Assembly (NCBI GenBank): GCA_028688275.1
Contig: JAQTYN010000014.1
Coordinates: 1-60,727 of the forward strand
Source of the DNA: Gallionella sp.
GTDB lineage: Bacteria > Pseudomonadota > Gammaproteobacteria > Burkholderiales > Gallionellaceae
DNA: 60,727 bases
Direction of reading: 5' to 3'
A program made the position numbers and the translations under genes. How positions within the stretch are numbered: position 1 is the stretch's first letter; the number at the start of each line of letters is the position of its first letter. This document shows positions 18,665-30,058 of this stretch, one piece after another. A model generated the notes under the pieces. The model was given only the letters and a program-made list of their open reading frames with translations, ran no database searches and was not told the origin of the DNA.

Positions 18665-20509
18665 TTATTTTTCAACCTGCGACACGTCTCGCACTGCACC
18701 TTTGGCGGCACTGGTGGTCATGGCGGCGTAGGCGCGCAGGGCGGCTGAGATGCGGCGTGGGCGAGGGGCGGCGGGTTTCCAGCCGTTGTTGGCATCGCGT
18801 TCGGCGCGGCGGGTTGCCAGTTCTTCATCGGAAACCACCAAGCTAATCGTGCGGTTGGGGATGTCGATGGCGATGGTGTCGCCTTCCACGACCAAGCCAA
18901 TCGCGCCGCCTTCCGCCGCTTCGGGCGAAACGTGACCAATCGACAAGCCCGATGTGCCGCCCGAAAAACGTCCGTCGGTGAGCAGCGCGCAGGCTTTGCC
19001 CAAGCCTTTGGATTTCAAATAGCTGGTGGGATAGAGCATTTCTTGCATCCCAGGTCCGCCGCGTGGGCCTTCGTAGCGAATCACCACCACGTCGCCCGCG
19101 ACGATTTCGTCTGCCAAAATCGCCGCAACCGAGGCATCTTGGCTTTCAAACACGCGCGCGCGTCCTGTGAATTTCAAAATACTGTCATCCACGCCTGCCG
19201 TTTTCACAATGCAGCCTTCCAGCGCGATGTTGCCGTATAGCACCGCCAAGCCGCCGTCTTTGGAATAGGCGTATTCATTGCTGCGGATGCAGCCTGTGCG
19301 GCGATCCGCATCGACTTCGGGGTAGAACATGGCTTGCGAAAACGCGATGGTGGTGACAATTCCCCCAGGTGCTGCGCGGAAGAATTTGTGTACCGCTTCG
19401 TCACGGGTTTGCGTGATGTCCCATTGCTGAATCGCGTCCGCCAAGGTCGGGCTGTGTACCGTGCCGACTTCGCCATGCAACAACCCCGCCCGCAACAATT
19501 CGCCCAAAATCGCGGGAATGCCGCCCGCACGATGCACGTCTTCCAAATGGTATTCGGACGAGGGCGCGACTTTGCACAAGGTCGGGACGTGGCGCGACAG
19601 GCGATCCATGTCCTGCATGGTGAAATTCACCCCCGCTTCGTGGGCAATCGCCAACAAATGCAGCACGGTGTTGGTCGAGCCGCCCATCGCGATGTCCAGC
19701 GTCATGGCATTTTCAAAGGCTTTGAAGGTGGCGATATTGCGTGGCAATACCGAAAAATCTTCTTGCTCATAATGACGGCGGCACAATTCCACTGTCAAAC
19801 GTCCCGCCTTTAAAAACAATTGCTTACGTTCTGCGTGGGTCGCAACCAACGAGCCATTCCCTGGCAAGGACAAGCCCAAGGCTTCGGTCAAACAGTTCAT
19901 GGAATTGGCGGTAAACATCCCCGAACACGAACCGCAAGTGGGGCAAGCGGAACGTTCAATCGCATCGACTTCCTCATCGCTGCAACTGCTATCCGCAGCG
20001 GCAACCATCGCATCCACCAAATCCAAGCCCTTGGTTTTGCCATTCCAACTGACCTTGCCCGCCTCCATCGGTCCACCCGACACAAACACCACGGGGATAT
20101 TCAGCCGCATCGCCGCCATCAACATCCCAGGGGTGATTTTGTCGCAATTGGAAATGCACACCAGCGCGTCGGCGCAGTGGGCGTTGACCATGTATTCCAC
20201 CGAATCGGCGATCAAATCGCGGCTGGGCAAGGAATACAACATCCCGTCATGCCCCATGGCAATGCCGTCATCCACCGCGATGGTGTTGAATTCTTTGGCG
20301 ATGCCGCCCGCTTTTTCAATCTCGCGTGCGACCAGTTGCCCCATGTCCTTCAGGTGAACATGCCCTGGGACAAACTGGGTAAACGAGTTGGCAATCGCGA
20401 TAATGGGCTTGCCAAAATCACCTTCGGTCATGCCAGTGGCGCGCCACAAGGCACGCGCACCAGCCATATTGCGACCATGCGTGGAAGTACGGGAACGGTA
20501 TGCGGGCAT
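18665..20509 (-). CDS. ilvD: Dihydroxy-acid dehydratase
   Basis: This iron-sulfur enzyme dehydrates dihydroxy acids in the third step of valine and isoleucine synthesis, completing the pathway of ilvIHC at 2-5 kb. The 614-residue length is normal. Cluster ligands are visible in [11 protein letters not shown] and [18 protein letters not shown], and the C-terminal catalytic stretch [11 protein letters not shown] is intact. AAAGAGA precedes the ATG. It is more GC-rich than its neighbours. Confidence 0.97.
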   Translation of the reverse strand: MPAYRSRTSTHGRNMAGARALWRATGMTEGDFGKPIIAIANSFTQFVPGHVHLKDMGQLVAREIEKAGGIAKEFNTIAVDDGIAMGHDGMLYSLPSRDLIADSVEYMVNAHCADALVCISNCDKITPGMLMAAMRLNIPVVFVSGGPMEAGKVSWNGKTKGLDLVDAMVAAADSSCSDEEVDAIERSACPTCGSCSGMFTANSMNCLTEALGLSLPGNGSLVATHAERKQLFLKAGRLTVELCRRHYEQEDFSVLPRNIATFKAFENAMTLDIAMGGSTNTVLHLLAIAHEAGVNFTMQDMDRLSRHVPTLCKVAPSSEYHLEDVHRAGGIPAILGELLRAGLLHGEVGTVHSPTLADAIQQWDITQTRDEAVHKFFRAAPGGIVTTIAFSQAMFYPEVDADRRTGCIRSNEYAYSKDGGLAVLYGNIALEGCIVKTAGVDDSILKFTGRARVFESQDASVAAILADEIVAGDVVVIRYEGPRGGPGMQEMLYPTSYLKSKGLGKACALLTDGRFSGGTSGLSIGHVSPEAAEGGAIGLVVEGDTIAIDIPNRTISLVVSDEELATRRAERDANNGWKPAAPRPRRISAALRAYAAMTTSAAKGAVRDVSQVEK

Positions 20510-20540
20510 GATAATTCTCTTTAAAAGTGGGGTGGTTTAT

Positions 20541-20632
20541 GACACCCCTCTCCCACGAGTGGGAGAGGGGCGGGGGAGAGGGTACACTCATAACCCCTCT
20601 CCCTAGCCCTCTCCCGCAAGCGGGCGAAGGGA
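20541..20632. repeat. Cluster of three REP-like palindromes
   Basis: CCCCTCTCCCA (20545-20555) pairs perfectly with TGGGAGAGGGG (20560-20570). A second imperfect hairpin is formed by GGGAGAGGGT (20573-20582) with 20593-20603, and a third by CCCTCTCCCG with CGGGCGAAGGG (20608-20632). Such CCCTCTCCC/GGGAGAGGG palindromes are scattered between genes in many proteobacteria. The cluster sits between the divergent ilvD and lgt genes. Confidence 0.75.
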
Positions 20633-20682
20633 CGTATGTGTTTTTATCAGGGCAGGGCAACAAAGCCTAAAGCCCAAGTCAG

Positions 20683-20688
20683 GTATAA
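20683..20688 (+). promoter_or_regulatory. -10 element upstream of lgt
   Basis: A perfect TATAAT lies 31 bases before the lgt ATG. No convincing -35 hexamer stands 16-18 bases upstream. Confidence 0.35.
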
Positions 20689-20718
20689 TCCAGCGTCTGA
20701 TTCTACCCGATTACCATC

Positions 20719-21504
20719 ATGCTGATACACCCCCAATTCAACCCCGTCGCGCTGCAAGTCGGCCCTTTAGCCATTCATTGGTACGGTTTGATGTACCTCG
20801 CTGGCTTTATGACGTTCCTTTGGCTGGGCAAAAAACGCCTTGCGGCACGCACGCACGCGGCGGGACTTGATGAAAAATTACTGGACGATTTGCTGTTCTA
20901 CGGCGTGTTAGGTGTGATTTTAGGCGGGCGCATGGGCTATGTGTTGTTCTACAAATTCGCCGAATACAGCTCGCATCCGCTGGATATTTTTAAAGTGTGG
21001 GAAGGCGGCATGAGCTTCCACGGCGGGTTTTTGGGCGTGATTATTGCCATGGCGATCATCGCCCGCCAACGCAAATTGACGTGGTTAGCAATTACCGATT
21101 TTATCGCCCCGCTTGTTCCCCCAGGTTTAGCATTTGGGCGATTGGGCAATTTTATCAATGGCGAATTGTGGGGGCGACCCACCGATGTGTCGTGGGGCAT
21201 GGTGTTCCCGCAAGTCGATGCGCAGGTGCGCCATCCGTCGCAATTGTATGAATTTGCCTTGGAAGGCATCGTGTTGTTCGCCGTGTTGTGGCTGTTTTCG
21301 CGTAGCCCGCGCCCTGTTGGGGCAGTGTCGGGTTTGTTTTTAATCGGCTATGGCAGCTTCCGATTCTTGGTGGAATTTACCCGCGAACCCGATAATTTTC
21401 TCGGTTTGCTGTCGTTGGGCATGAGCATGGGGCAATGGCTGAGTTTGCCGATGGTGTTGGCGGGCATTGCCATGATGGTGTTCAGTTATAGGCGGGCGGC
21501 TTAA
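20719..21504 (+). CDS. lgt: Prolipoprotein diacylglyceryl transferase
   Basis: It transfers diacylglycerol from phosphatidylglycerol to the lipobox Cys of prolipoproteins in the inner membrane. The 261-residue protein has the Lgt signatures [22 protein letters not shown] and [15 protein letters not shown], with the essential Arg and Asn, spread over about seven membrane helices. The predicted secretin lipoprotein at 30.6 kb would be one of its substrates. Confidence 0.96.
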   Translation: MLIHPQFNPVALQVGPLAIHWYGLMYLAGFMTFLWLGKKRLAARTHAAGLDEKLLDDLLFYGVLGVILGGRMGYVLFYKFAEYSSHPLDIFKVWEGGMSFHGGFLGVIIAMAIIARQRKLTWLAITDFIAPLVPPGLAFGRLGNFINGELWGRPTDVSWGMVFPQVDAQVRHPSQLYEFALEGIVLFAVLWLFSRSPRPVGAVSGLFLIGYGSFRFLVEFTREPDNFLGLLSLGMSMGQWLSLPMVLAGIAMMVFSYRRAA

Positions 21505-21509
21505 CGGTC

Positions 21510-22784
21510 ATGGACGATATTTCTTTAGGCGGATTGGCGGGTATTTTAGTGTTGTTGCTGGTGTTTGGCGCGTGGTTCTCGGCGGCGGAAACCAGCATGA
21601 TGGCAATCAATCGCCATCGACTCAACACCTTGGTGCGCAAAGGCAGCAAAAGTGCCAAACTCACCGCCCGCTTGTTGGCTCAAATTGACAAGCTGTTGGG
21701 TTCGATTTTATTCGGCAACACCTTGCTCAATGTCGCCGCTGCGGCGGTCACCAATATGTTTATCCTGCGGGTGTTCGGCGCAAGCGAATTGGCGTTGCTG
21801 CTGGGCACCTTGGGCATCACTTTTGTGCTGCTGGTGGTCAGTGAAATTTTGCCGAAAATCATCGCCGCTAGTCACCCAGAACACATCGCACTCCCGTCTA
21901 GCTATTTGCTGGCTCCGCTGGTGACCCTGTTTCACCCCGTGGTTTCCGTGGCAACTGCCTTGGTCAGAGGCTTTTTGTGGCTGTTTCGTATCAAAGTGCA
22001 AACCGACCAAAGTAAACAAAAAATTACCCTCGAAGAACTGCGCGGACTGGTATTGGAGTCTGAGCATTTTTTACCGCGCAAACATCAAAAAATGCTGCTC
22101 AATTTGGTGGATCTGGAACACATTACCGTCAACGACGTGATGATCCCGCGCAGCCAAATTGAAGCGTTGAATATCAATGCCGCCCCCGACGTACTGCGTC
22201 AGCAAATTATCACCAGCCATCATGTGTTGCTGCCTGTCTATGCGGACACGTTGGATAACATCATCGGTGTCTTGCACATTAAGCGGACTTTGGCGTTGTT
22301 GCAGGAAGAAACGCTGGATTTGGAGCAGTTGCAAACCCTGCTGCTGGAGCCTTATTTCACCCCCTCCGAAACCCCGTTGCTGAGCCAATTGCAGTATTTT
22401 CAAGAGCGGCGGATGCGGTTGGGGCTGGTGGTCGATGAATATGGCGAATTGCTGGGCTTGGTGAGCTTGGAAAACATCTTGGAAGAAATTGTGGGTGAGT
22501 TCACTACGCAATCGCCCGCTCAAACAGGGAGTTTTTTACGTCAAGAGGATGGTAGTTTGTTATTGGAAGGCAGCAACAGCCTGCGCGAATTGAATCGAAA
22601 ATTCGGCTTCCATTTTCCTTTAAGCGGTGCAAAAACGTTGAACGGACTGATTTTGGAGCATTTGCAAGATATTCCCGAGGCAGGGACGAGCTTGAAAATT
22701 GCCAATCATCCGATTGAAATTATTCAAACGCAAGGGCGGATTGTGAAAGTGGTGCGCATTTTTCCAGCGCGTCAAGCGGATTGA
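21510..22784 (+). CDS. CNNM/CorC-type membrane protein with CBS pair
   Basis: A 424-residue protein with an N-terminal DUF21 (CNNM) membrane domain (about residues 1-190), a CBS-pair cytoplasmic region (NDVMIPRSQIEAL to VDEYGELLGLVSLENILEEIVGE) and a C-terminal CorC/HlyC domain. The family (YfjD, CorB) is linked to Mg2+ or other divalent-cation transport; the transported ion cannot be read from sequence. It starts five bases after lgt and is probably co-transcribed. Confidence 0.9.
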   Translation: MDDISLGGLAGILVLLLVFGAWFSAAETSMMAINRHRLNTLVRKGSKSAKLTARLLAQIDKLLGSILFGNTLLNVAAAAVTNMFILRVFGASELALLLGTLGITFVLLVVSEILPKIIAASHPEHIALPSSYLLAPLVTLFHPVVSVATALVRGFLWLFRIKVQTDQSKQKITLEELRGLVLESEHFLPRKHQKMLLNLVDLEHITVNDVMIPRSQIEALNINAAPDVLRQQIITSHHVLLPVYADTLDNIIGVLHIKRTLALLQEETLDLEQLQTLLLEPYFTPSETPLLSQLQYFQERRMRLGLVVDEYGELLGLVSLENILEEIVGEFTTQSPAQTGSFLRQEDGSLLLEGSNSLRELNRKFGFHFPLSGAKTLNGLILEHLQDIPEAGTSLKIANHPIEIIQTQGRIVKVVRIFPARQAD

Positions 22785-22811
22785 AGGTGAGGATTGAGAG
22801 TATGGTGCCTC

Positions 22812-24463
<1,652 letters not shown>

Positions 24464-24482
24464 AGATAAACTCTTTGAATAA

Positions 24483-24512
24483 GGTTAATGGTAAACTCCC
24501 AAAAGTTTATCA
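24483..24512. repeat. Left direct repeat of the 22-kb block
   Basis: These 30 bases match 46665-46694 in the same orientation with one mismatch (C versus T at repeat position 17). The core holds an inverted repeat TAAACT/AGTTTA. Weaker similarity continues left into the amgK ribosome-binding region and right over about 25 bases that resemble the first codons of lptD. Confidence 0.9.
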
Positions 24513-24674
24513 TCATTGTCCCCGTCGCATGTTACATGACGCAATATTGGTTTCTCTGAGTTGTAAATGAGCGTGCTATCTTGTCTTGAGACTCGTTGAC
24601 TATTTCTATTTCCTTTGCGGGCTTTGAACTATGCGTGGGTACAGTGTTATGCGGAGCATTTTATGGAGAGTGTG

Positions 24675-25469
24675 ATGTGTGTTCGTCCTGCCTGTTGGTT
24701 CATGTATGGTGTGGGTCTGACTTTGCTGACTTCAGCATGGGGTGGTAATCAAGTCACGCTCGGATTACAGAACCAGAACTCAGATGAGACCGTTGCAAAC
24801 GTGCCGCTTGATGTTAACTCACAGCATCGCGTTGAAAAATTAAAATTATTGGCAGATCGTCCCCTTTGGGCACCACCCAAATTAAACCCTTTTGCTAAGG
24901 CCGCTCATGCTGAGAAAATTGCTATTGAGCCTGTTGCTAATACGGCTAATAAGCAGTCAATGTCCCAACCGTTTTCTTTCGCATATTTATTTGTGGGTCG
25001 GCTTCGGGCGGATGAAAAAGATGCGGTCTTCCTCTCAAAAGACAATCGGATTCTCACTGTTGCTGTCGGAGATGTGTTGGAAAACATCTATCGCATAGAA
25101 AAGTTCGATGCTACAGCGATAGTCGTAACCTATCTGCCAGAGCAGAGAAAGGTTGTTATACCTTTTGATTCTTTAGGTGAAAAGTCGCCAGCTAAGCCTA
25201 GCACTATGTTGTCTCAAATGGATGTTCCGCTTGCCTCAACGACACAAGCGTCTCCCATGGTGGTGACTGGGGAAAATAATGTTCAGATGAGTGAGGATAT
25301 GAAACCAATACTCCACCCATCCCCCCCACCTGAAGGTGATGCATTCAAAATGATGGGGGCATCACAACCGTTACCAGGGGATGAAATGCAGGTGACACCT
25401 CCAGTACAAGACGGATTAACCCTACCGTCGTCATCCGTTCCTGCAATGCCACAATCAGAGAGGCAATAA
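24675..25469 (+). CDS. GspC/PilP-like periplasmic component of secretion system X
   Basis: A 264-residue protein with an N-terminal hydrophobic segment (residues 5-24) and a domain (about 105-180, FSFAYLFVGRLRADEKDAVFLSK, then VAVGDVLENIYRIEKF) that resembles the homology region of GspC/PilP inner-membrane proteins, which contact the secretin. The C-terminal third is Pro/Ser-rich and low in complexity. I recall this gene being labelled a translation initiation factor in the SEED system X set, which looks like a misnomer. The frame is open from a TTG at 24615; ATG 24675 is chosen because GGAGAG stands just upstream. Its TAA overlaps the next ATG. Confidence 0.6.
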   Translation: MCVRPACWFMYGVGLTLLTSAWGGNQVTLGLQNQNSDETVANVPLDVNSQHRVEKLKLLADRPLWAPPKLNPFAKAAHAEKIAIEPVANTANKQSMSQPFSFAYLFVGRLRADEKDAVFLSKDNRILTVAVGDVLENIYRIEKFDATAIVVTYLPEQRKVVIPFDSLGEKSPAKPSTMLSQMDVPLASTTQASPMVVTGENNVQMSEDMKPILHPSPPPEGDAFKMMGASQPLPGDEMQVTPPVQDGLTLPSSSVPAMPQSERQ

Positions 25470-25900
25470 TGAGAAAGTTTAGAGTCGTCGTACTAAAAAA
25501 TATGCGTGGTTTTACACTGCTTGAGTTGCTTGTGGTGGTGATTATCATCGGAGTATTGGCGGGTTTGGTCGGACCCAAAGTATTTTCATCAATTGGAAAA
25601 TCGAAAGTGAGTGCCGCGCGCGACCAAATTGATTCATTGGGTAAAGCTATAGACCGTTATTTTCTAGATACTGGACACTATCCCGCAAATGAAGTGGGGT
25701 TGGATGCGTTAATAACACGCCCAGTAAATGAGAAAAAATGGGATGGGCCGTATTTGAAGAAAGCGGTACCTCTCGATCCGTGGGGAAATCCCTATCATTA
25801 TCAGTCACCAGGCTCACATGGTGACTATGATTTATATACTTATGGTTTAGATGCGCAACTTGGCGGCGAGGGCGAAGCCATTGATATTACGAACTGGTAG
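25469..25900 (+). CDS. Major pseudopilin, GspG-like
   Basis: A 143-residue type IV prepilin-like protein. The cleavage site is MRG/FTLLE with the conserved Glu at +5 and a hydrophobic stem after it. The C-terminus carries the T2SS GspG signature: DPWGNPYHYQSPG, then the Ca-binding-type Asp-rich end with GLDAQLGGEG and DITNW. Full-length GspG similarity makes this the major pseudopilin. The ATG overlaps the preceding stop (TAATG). Confidence 0.92.
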   Translation: MRKFRVVVLKNMRGFTLLELLVVVIIIGVLAGLVGPKVFSSIGKSKVSAARDQIDSLGKAIDRYFLDTGHYPANEVGLDALITRPVNEKKWDGPYLKKAVPLDPWGNPYHYQSPGSHGDYDLYTYGLDAQLGGEGEAIDITNW

Positions 25901-25903
25901 GTT

Positions 25904-27091
25904 GTGCGCCACTACACTGTAAAAGCACTGCGGGGAGGACGGCAGGTTGTTTCGTTAGAGTATGTTGCTCTGGACGAGCTTCATGCTGCGACTCAAGCGC
26001 GCAGAGATGGTTTTGAAGTGTTATTGGTGCGCGTTAAGTCATGGCAGTTCTCAAAAGTTAGAAAACAAACTTTCCCTCTACTCTCATTTAGTCAAGAGTT
26101 GCGCACTTTGGTTGATGCAGGTATCCCATTGCTTGAAGCGTTGCGTACTTTAGCTGAGAAAGAGCGTAGTCATGCCGTTAAACGCGTATTGGATACACTG
26201 GTGGAAGTCGTCAATGAAGGGAGACGTTTTTCTTCTGCGTTGGAACAATTCCCCGACGTGTTCCCGCAGCTTTTCGTCGCCACCATCAGTGCCAGTGAAG
26301 AAACAGGGGATATGAGTCCAGCCTTGCTGCGCTATGTCATCTACCAAGAGCAACTTAACGAAATAAAAAAGAAGGTGTTCAATGCCCTTATTTATCCAGT
26401 CCTGCTGTTCGTTGTGGGAGGATTGGTCAGTTTGTTTCTTTTGTTATATGTGGTGCCAAAATTTGCACAAATTTACGAGGATCATCGGGGAGCCCTCTCT
26501 TGGTCTTCACTGCTGCTTGTGGAGTGGTCGAAGCTGCTGACAGAGTATAGTTATTTGCCTGCAGTACTCATATTGGGTTGCGCAATGAGCTTGTTTTATA
26601 TTATTCGCTCGTCTAGATTTCACCGCTTTTTTGCGGACGTAATCAGGAAAATTCCCGCTGTAGGCGAACGCTTGCACTTATATCAACTCACTCGATTTTA
26701 TCGTACGGTCGGTATGCTATTGCGTAGTGGCATCCCTTTGGTTGATGCTTTTGAAATGAGTGCTGGCATTTTGCAAACCGATCTGCGCCCTAAATTGACG
26801 CAAGTTGTGCTGGAGATACGTCAAGGTTTCGGTGTTACACACTCGTTAGAAAAGCAGCACTTGACCACGCCCGTGGTGTTGAGGATGCTGTCCGTAGGTG
26901 AACGTAGTGGCAATATGGGTGACATGATGGAGCGAGCAGCAGATTTTCATGATGAAGAAATTGCTCGTTGGTTAGAATGGTTTTCTCGGCTCTTTGAGCC
27001 GTTGCTCATGTTGTTTATTGGAGTATTTATCGGGGCAATCGTGGTGGCCATGTATTTGCCCATATTTGAACTCATCGGCGATGCGAATTGA
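25904..27091 (+). CDS. Inner-membrane platform protein, GspF-like
   Basis: A 395-residue GspF/PilC family protein, the membrane platform that couples the ATPase to pseudopilin assembly. Two T2SF cytoplasmic domains (FSQELRTLVDAGIPLLEALRTLA near residue 65 and LTRFYRTVGMLLRSGIPLVDAF near 265) alternate with three membrane segments (about 160-185, 210-235, 365-390). The start is GTG, three bases after the gspG-like stop. Confidence 0.92.
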   Translation: MRHYTVKALRGGRQVVSLEYVALDELHAATQARRDGFEVLLVRVKSWQFSKVRKQTFPLLSFSQELRTLVDAGIPLLEALRTLAEKERSHAVKRVLDTLVEVVNEGRRFSSALEQFPDVFPQLFVATISASEETGDMSPALLRYVIYQEQLNEIKKKVFNALIYPVLLFVVGGLVSLFLLLYVVPKFAQIYEDHRGALSWSSLLLVEWSKLLTEYSYLPAVLILGCAMSLFYIIRSSRFHRFFADVIRKIPAVGERLHLYQLTRFYRTVGMLLRSGIPLVDAFEMSAGILQTDLRPKLTQVVLEIRQGFGVTHSLEKQHLTTPVVLRMLSVGERSGNMGDMMERAADFHDEEIARWLEWFSRLFEPLLMLFIGVFIGAIVVAMYLPIFELIGDAN

Positions 27092-27103
27092 TTCGATAAA
27101 ATT

Positions 27104-28774
27104 ATGAATGAAATCATTTCAAACTCCTTAATTCGTATGTCTAGTGAAGAGGCACAACATTCAGGTGAGCGATGTGTTGATGTGCTGGAGAAGAAACTAC
27201 AACACTCTCCTGATGTCTTTATTCGGCGACTCGGAGACACATTACATTACCAAGTAGCCGAAAGATCTGAACTTTTCAAGCTAGACGCGGACTTTGACGT
27301 GCTTCAGTATGATGAGGCCGCGCGACATTTTTGTGTCGCGGCTCGTGATCCAGCGGGTCGTTTGAAGTTGTTGTTTGATGACCCATTTTCGTTTGAATTA
27401 GAACACTGGATAAACGAAAAAATCACGTCTAAATTTGTTTGGGTATTGGTGCATCGTACTGATTTGACGGCATTCTTAGCCAGATATGAACAGGCAATGA
27501 GAGCCGCAGATGCTGCAAACACTTCTCTTCATCTTCATGTTAGAGCAGAGGACGGGTTAGAAGACCTGTCTCTAAGATCGGTTGCTCAAGAAAATAGTGA
27601 AGCCGTGAAGTTAGTCCGTAGCACATTGCGCGAAGCACTCAACATGGGTGTGAGCGATATTCATTTCGAGAATGCGCCGAGTGGCATGTCAATAAAGTTT
27701 CGTTTGGACGGCATGTTATTGCCAGATCGAACGGTTCAGGATAAAGCCTTGGCTGAACAAGCCGTATCTCGTATCAAGGTGCTCGCACAACTCGATATTA
27801 CTGAGCGGCGTGTGCCTCAGGATGGACGATTCAAAGCGCATGAAGGTGAGCGTGAAGTTGATTTTCGGGTCTCAGTAATGCCAGGCATTCATGGCGAGGA
27901 CGTTGTTTTACGTATTCTGGACAAGCAAGCATTACGTGATCAAATGCACGCGTTAAACCTAGAATCGCTAGGTTTTCGTACTCATGAAATTGAGCTGTTA
28001 CGTCGTATGGCGAGCGAACCTTATGGCATGTTTCTCGCCACAGGTCCAACTGGGAGTGGCAAAACCACCACACTGTATGCGGCGATTTCAGAAGTAAACC
28101 ACGGCAACGAAAAAATTATTACGATTGAAGATCCTGTTGAGTATCAATTGGCAGGTGTTTTGCAAATTCCTGTTAATGAAAAAAAAGGATTGGGTTTTGC
28201 GCGTGGGTTACGTTCCATTTTGCGTCATGATCCAGATAAGATCATGGTTGGTGAGATTCGTGATGCAGAAACAGCCAACATTGCCGTTCAATCGGCATTG
28301 ACTGGGCATTTGGTATTCACGACCGTTCACGCCAACAATGTTTTTGATGTGATTGGGCGTTTTATGTATATGAATGTGGATTTCTATAGTTTTGTTTCGG
28401 CACTCAACGGAGTCTTGGCACAACGTCTGGTACGTATGGTTTGTCCACATTGTGTCGTGCCTTACCAGCCTGATGAAAAGCTCATTAAGGCATCAGGTTT
28501 AAATCCTCAAGAGGTGGGAACTTTTAATTTTGTCATTGGGCAGGGGTGCGGTCATTGTCGTGGTTCAGGTTACAAGGGTAGAAAAGTGATCGCAGAAATT
28601 TTAGTGTTGACCGACGAACTACGAGAAATGATTACCAGCCGACAACCTGTGCGAACCATCAAGGAAGCCGCTCGCCTCAACGGGACGCGTTTTCTGAGGG
28701 ATGCTGCCATGGATGCGGTTCAACGTGGAGAAACCACTTTACAGGAGATCAATCGTGTCACATTTGTGGCCTGA
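27104..28774 (+). CDS. Secretion ATPase, GspE-like
   Basis: A 556-residue secretion ATPase of the GspE/PilB superfamily. Walker A is GPTGSGKT (residues 314-321), with the Asp box (IITIEDPVEYQL), Walker B (MVGEIRDAETA) and His box (TGHLVFTTVHANN) following. A four-Cys metal site typical of GspE/PilB is present: CPHC near 447 and CGHC near 484. The N-terminal 150 residues match the general N1E region only loosely. The next gene starts inside its 3' end. Confidence 0.94.
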   Translation: MNEIISNSLIRMSSEEAQHSGERCVDVLEKKLQHSPDVFIRRLGDTLHYQVAERSELFKLDADFDVLQYDEAARHFCVAARDPAGRLKLLFDDPFSFELEHWINEKITSKFVWVLVHRTDLTAFLARYEQAMRAADAANTSLHLHVRAEDGLEDLSLRSVAQENSEAVKLVRSTLREALNMGVSDIHFENAPSGMSIKFRLDGMLLPDRTVQDKALAEQAVSRIKVLAQLDITERRVPQDGRFKAHEGEREVDFRVSVMPGIHGEDVVLRILDKQALRDQMHALNLESLGFRTHEIELLRRMASEPYGMFLATGPTGSGKTTTLYAAISEVNHGNEKIITIEDPVEYQLAGVLQIPVNEKKGLGFARGLRSILRHDPDKIMVGEIRDAETANIAVQSALTGHLVFTTVHANNVFDVIGRFMYMNVDFYSFVSALNGVLAQRLVRMVCPHCVVPYQPDEKLIKASGLNPQEVGTFNFVIGQGCGHCRGSGYKGRKVIAEILVLTDELREMITSRQPVRTIKEAARLNGTRFLRDAAMDAVQRGETTLQEINRVTFVA

Positions 28775-29567
28775 GCGATTGCACATTGCACTCCTGTCCG
28801 ATTGCCTTGTTTGGGTGATAAAGACGCGTGGTTGGAAAAGCGGTATTCGCGCCCAAGGAAGCATACCCATTCCCATGTCAGAGCAGGGTGTTCGTTGGCA
28901 AGAGGCAATGGCTGTTTTGTTGCGTGAATTACCTCGCTTGCCCATCTCGCATGGCAAGGTGTCTATCGTGCTATCCAATACCTTTGTGCGTTATCTCATC
29001 ATAAACTGCGATGTGGCGTTGGCCGATCATGAAGAGCGACTTGCTCTCGCTAAACACGATTTCCAAAAAATACACGGTGTTGTGGTAGAAAATTGGGAAA
29101 TATGCATTGCTGCGGGCGGGAAAAATTATCTCGCGGTTGCGCTTGATCGAGAGCTGCTCGTGCAATTGCGCGACTGTTTTGCAGTAGGGAAAATCAAATT
29201 GATCAGTGTGCAACCCTATGCAGTGGTGGCATTTAATCACTGGGCAAAGCATTTGGACGAAAAAATAGCAACGGGGTTTTTTTTGGCGGAGTCACATAGC
29301 TACAGTTATTTTTGTATTCAAGCGGGGAAGTGGGCGTTTTTCCATACTGGACATTTGGACGCTGAACCAATGGAAACCTATCGACGTGTAGTTCAGCGTG
29401 CGACTTTGCGCTCAGGGGTTGAAATACATGACGAATGGCTCGCACCGTCTTCCCTTTCTGTATTGAAAGGCGAAGCCGCGCAAACAATGGCTCTCCCCTC
29501 AGATGAAGCCTTGCGGACTTCAGCGCAATTGAACTACCTTGTCGAGTTGTTGGGGGCGATGTCATGA
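28755..29567 (+). CDS. PilM/GspL-like cytoplasmic assembly protein
   Basis: A 270-residue protein with no signal peptide or clear membrane segment. Position between the ATPase and a small bitopic PilN-like protein, size and weak sequence features point to the actin-like PilM / cytoplasmic GspL family, but the usual ATP-binding motifs are not clear. The start is GTG at 28755, chosen because AGGAG lies seven bases upstream; it overlaps the gspE-like gene by 20 bases. Its stop overlaps the next ATG. Confidence 0.6.
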   Translation: MSHLWPERLHIALLSDCLVWVIKTRGWKSGIRAQGSIPIPMSEQGVRWQEAMAVLLRELPRLPISHGKVSIVLSNTFVRYLIINCDVALADHEERLALAKHDFQKIHGVVVENWEICIAAGGKNYLAVALDRELLVQLRDCFAVGKIKLISVQPYAVVAFNHWAKHLDEKIATGFFLAESHSYSYFCIQAGKWAFFHTGHLDAEPMETYRRVVQRATLRSGVEIHDEWLAPSSLSVLKGEAAQTMALPSDEALRTSAQLNYLVELLGAMS

Positions 29568-30058
29568 AAAAAATTGATATTGATTTTTATCGCAGCGCGA
29601 ACAGAAAATCTTTACTGGGCTTGGTCGTGTTGCTATGTGGCATCCTTTCTGGGATATTTGTGCTGTCGATGCGACATGATTTAAGTGAGAAAATTGCAGA
29701 GATTGAATCGACGGGGATCAAGAAACATAAACTAAACGGTAACCAACGTGCCGAGGATGGCAGCGTATTGCAAGATGCCGCTAACCAGCTCTCTTTGCCT
29801 TGGGGGAGTTTATTTGCCTTAATCGAAGAGTTGTCCACTGATGATATTTTGATACAAAATCTAGAGGGGGACGGGCACAGTCGCACTATAAAAATAGTAG
29901 CTCAAGCTCCCCACGCAGAAGCGATGCTTGACTATCTTGAACGGCTCAAAAGCAGTGACAAATTTTCAGTTAACTGGCGATTATTAAGTCATCATAAAGA
30001 TGAAAATGGCGCGTTAAATTTTGTGATTCAGTCTGAGTTCCCTGAAAAAAATGAGTAG
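29564..30058 (+). CDS. PilN-like bitopic membrane protein
   Basis: A 164-residue protein with the PilN plan: a short cytoplasmic N-terminus (MKKIDIDFYRSANRKS) that in PilN binds PilM, one membrane helix at about 18-37, a helical stretch and a small periplasmic ferredoxin-like domain. Sequence identity to PilN proper is weak. It overlaps the neighbouring genes on both sides. Confidence 0.65.
   Translation: MKKIDIDFYRSANRKSLLGLVVLLCGILSGIFVLSMRHDLSEKIAEIESTGIKKHKLNGNQRAEDGSVLQDAANQLSLPWGSLFALIEELSTDDILIQNLEGDGHSRTIKIVAQAPHAEAMLDYLERLKSSDKFSVNWRLLSHHKDENGALNFVIQSEFPEKNE

Noticed and set aside
19334-20524. Two long plus-strand frames opposite ilvD
   Set aside because: Shadow frames caused by the high GC of ilvD; no ribosome-binding sites and no recognisable features.
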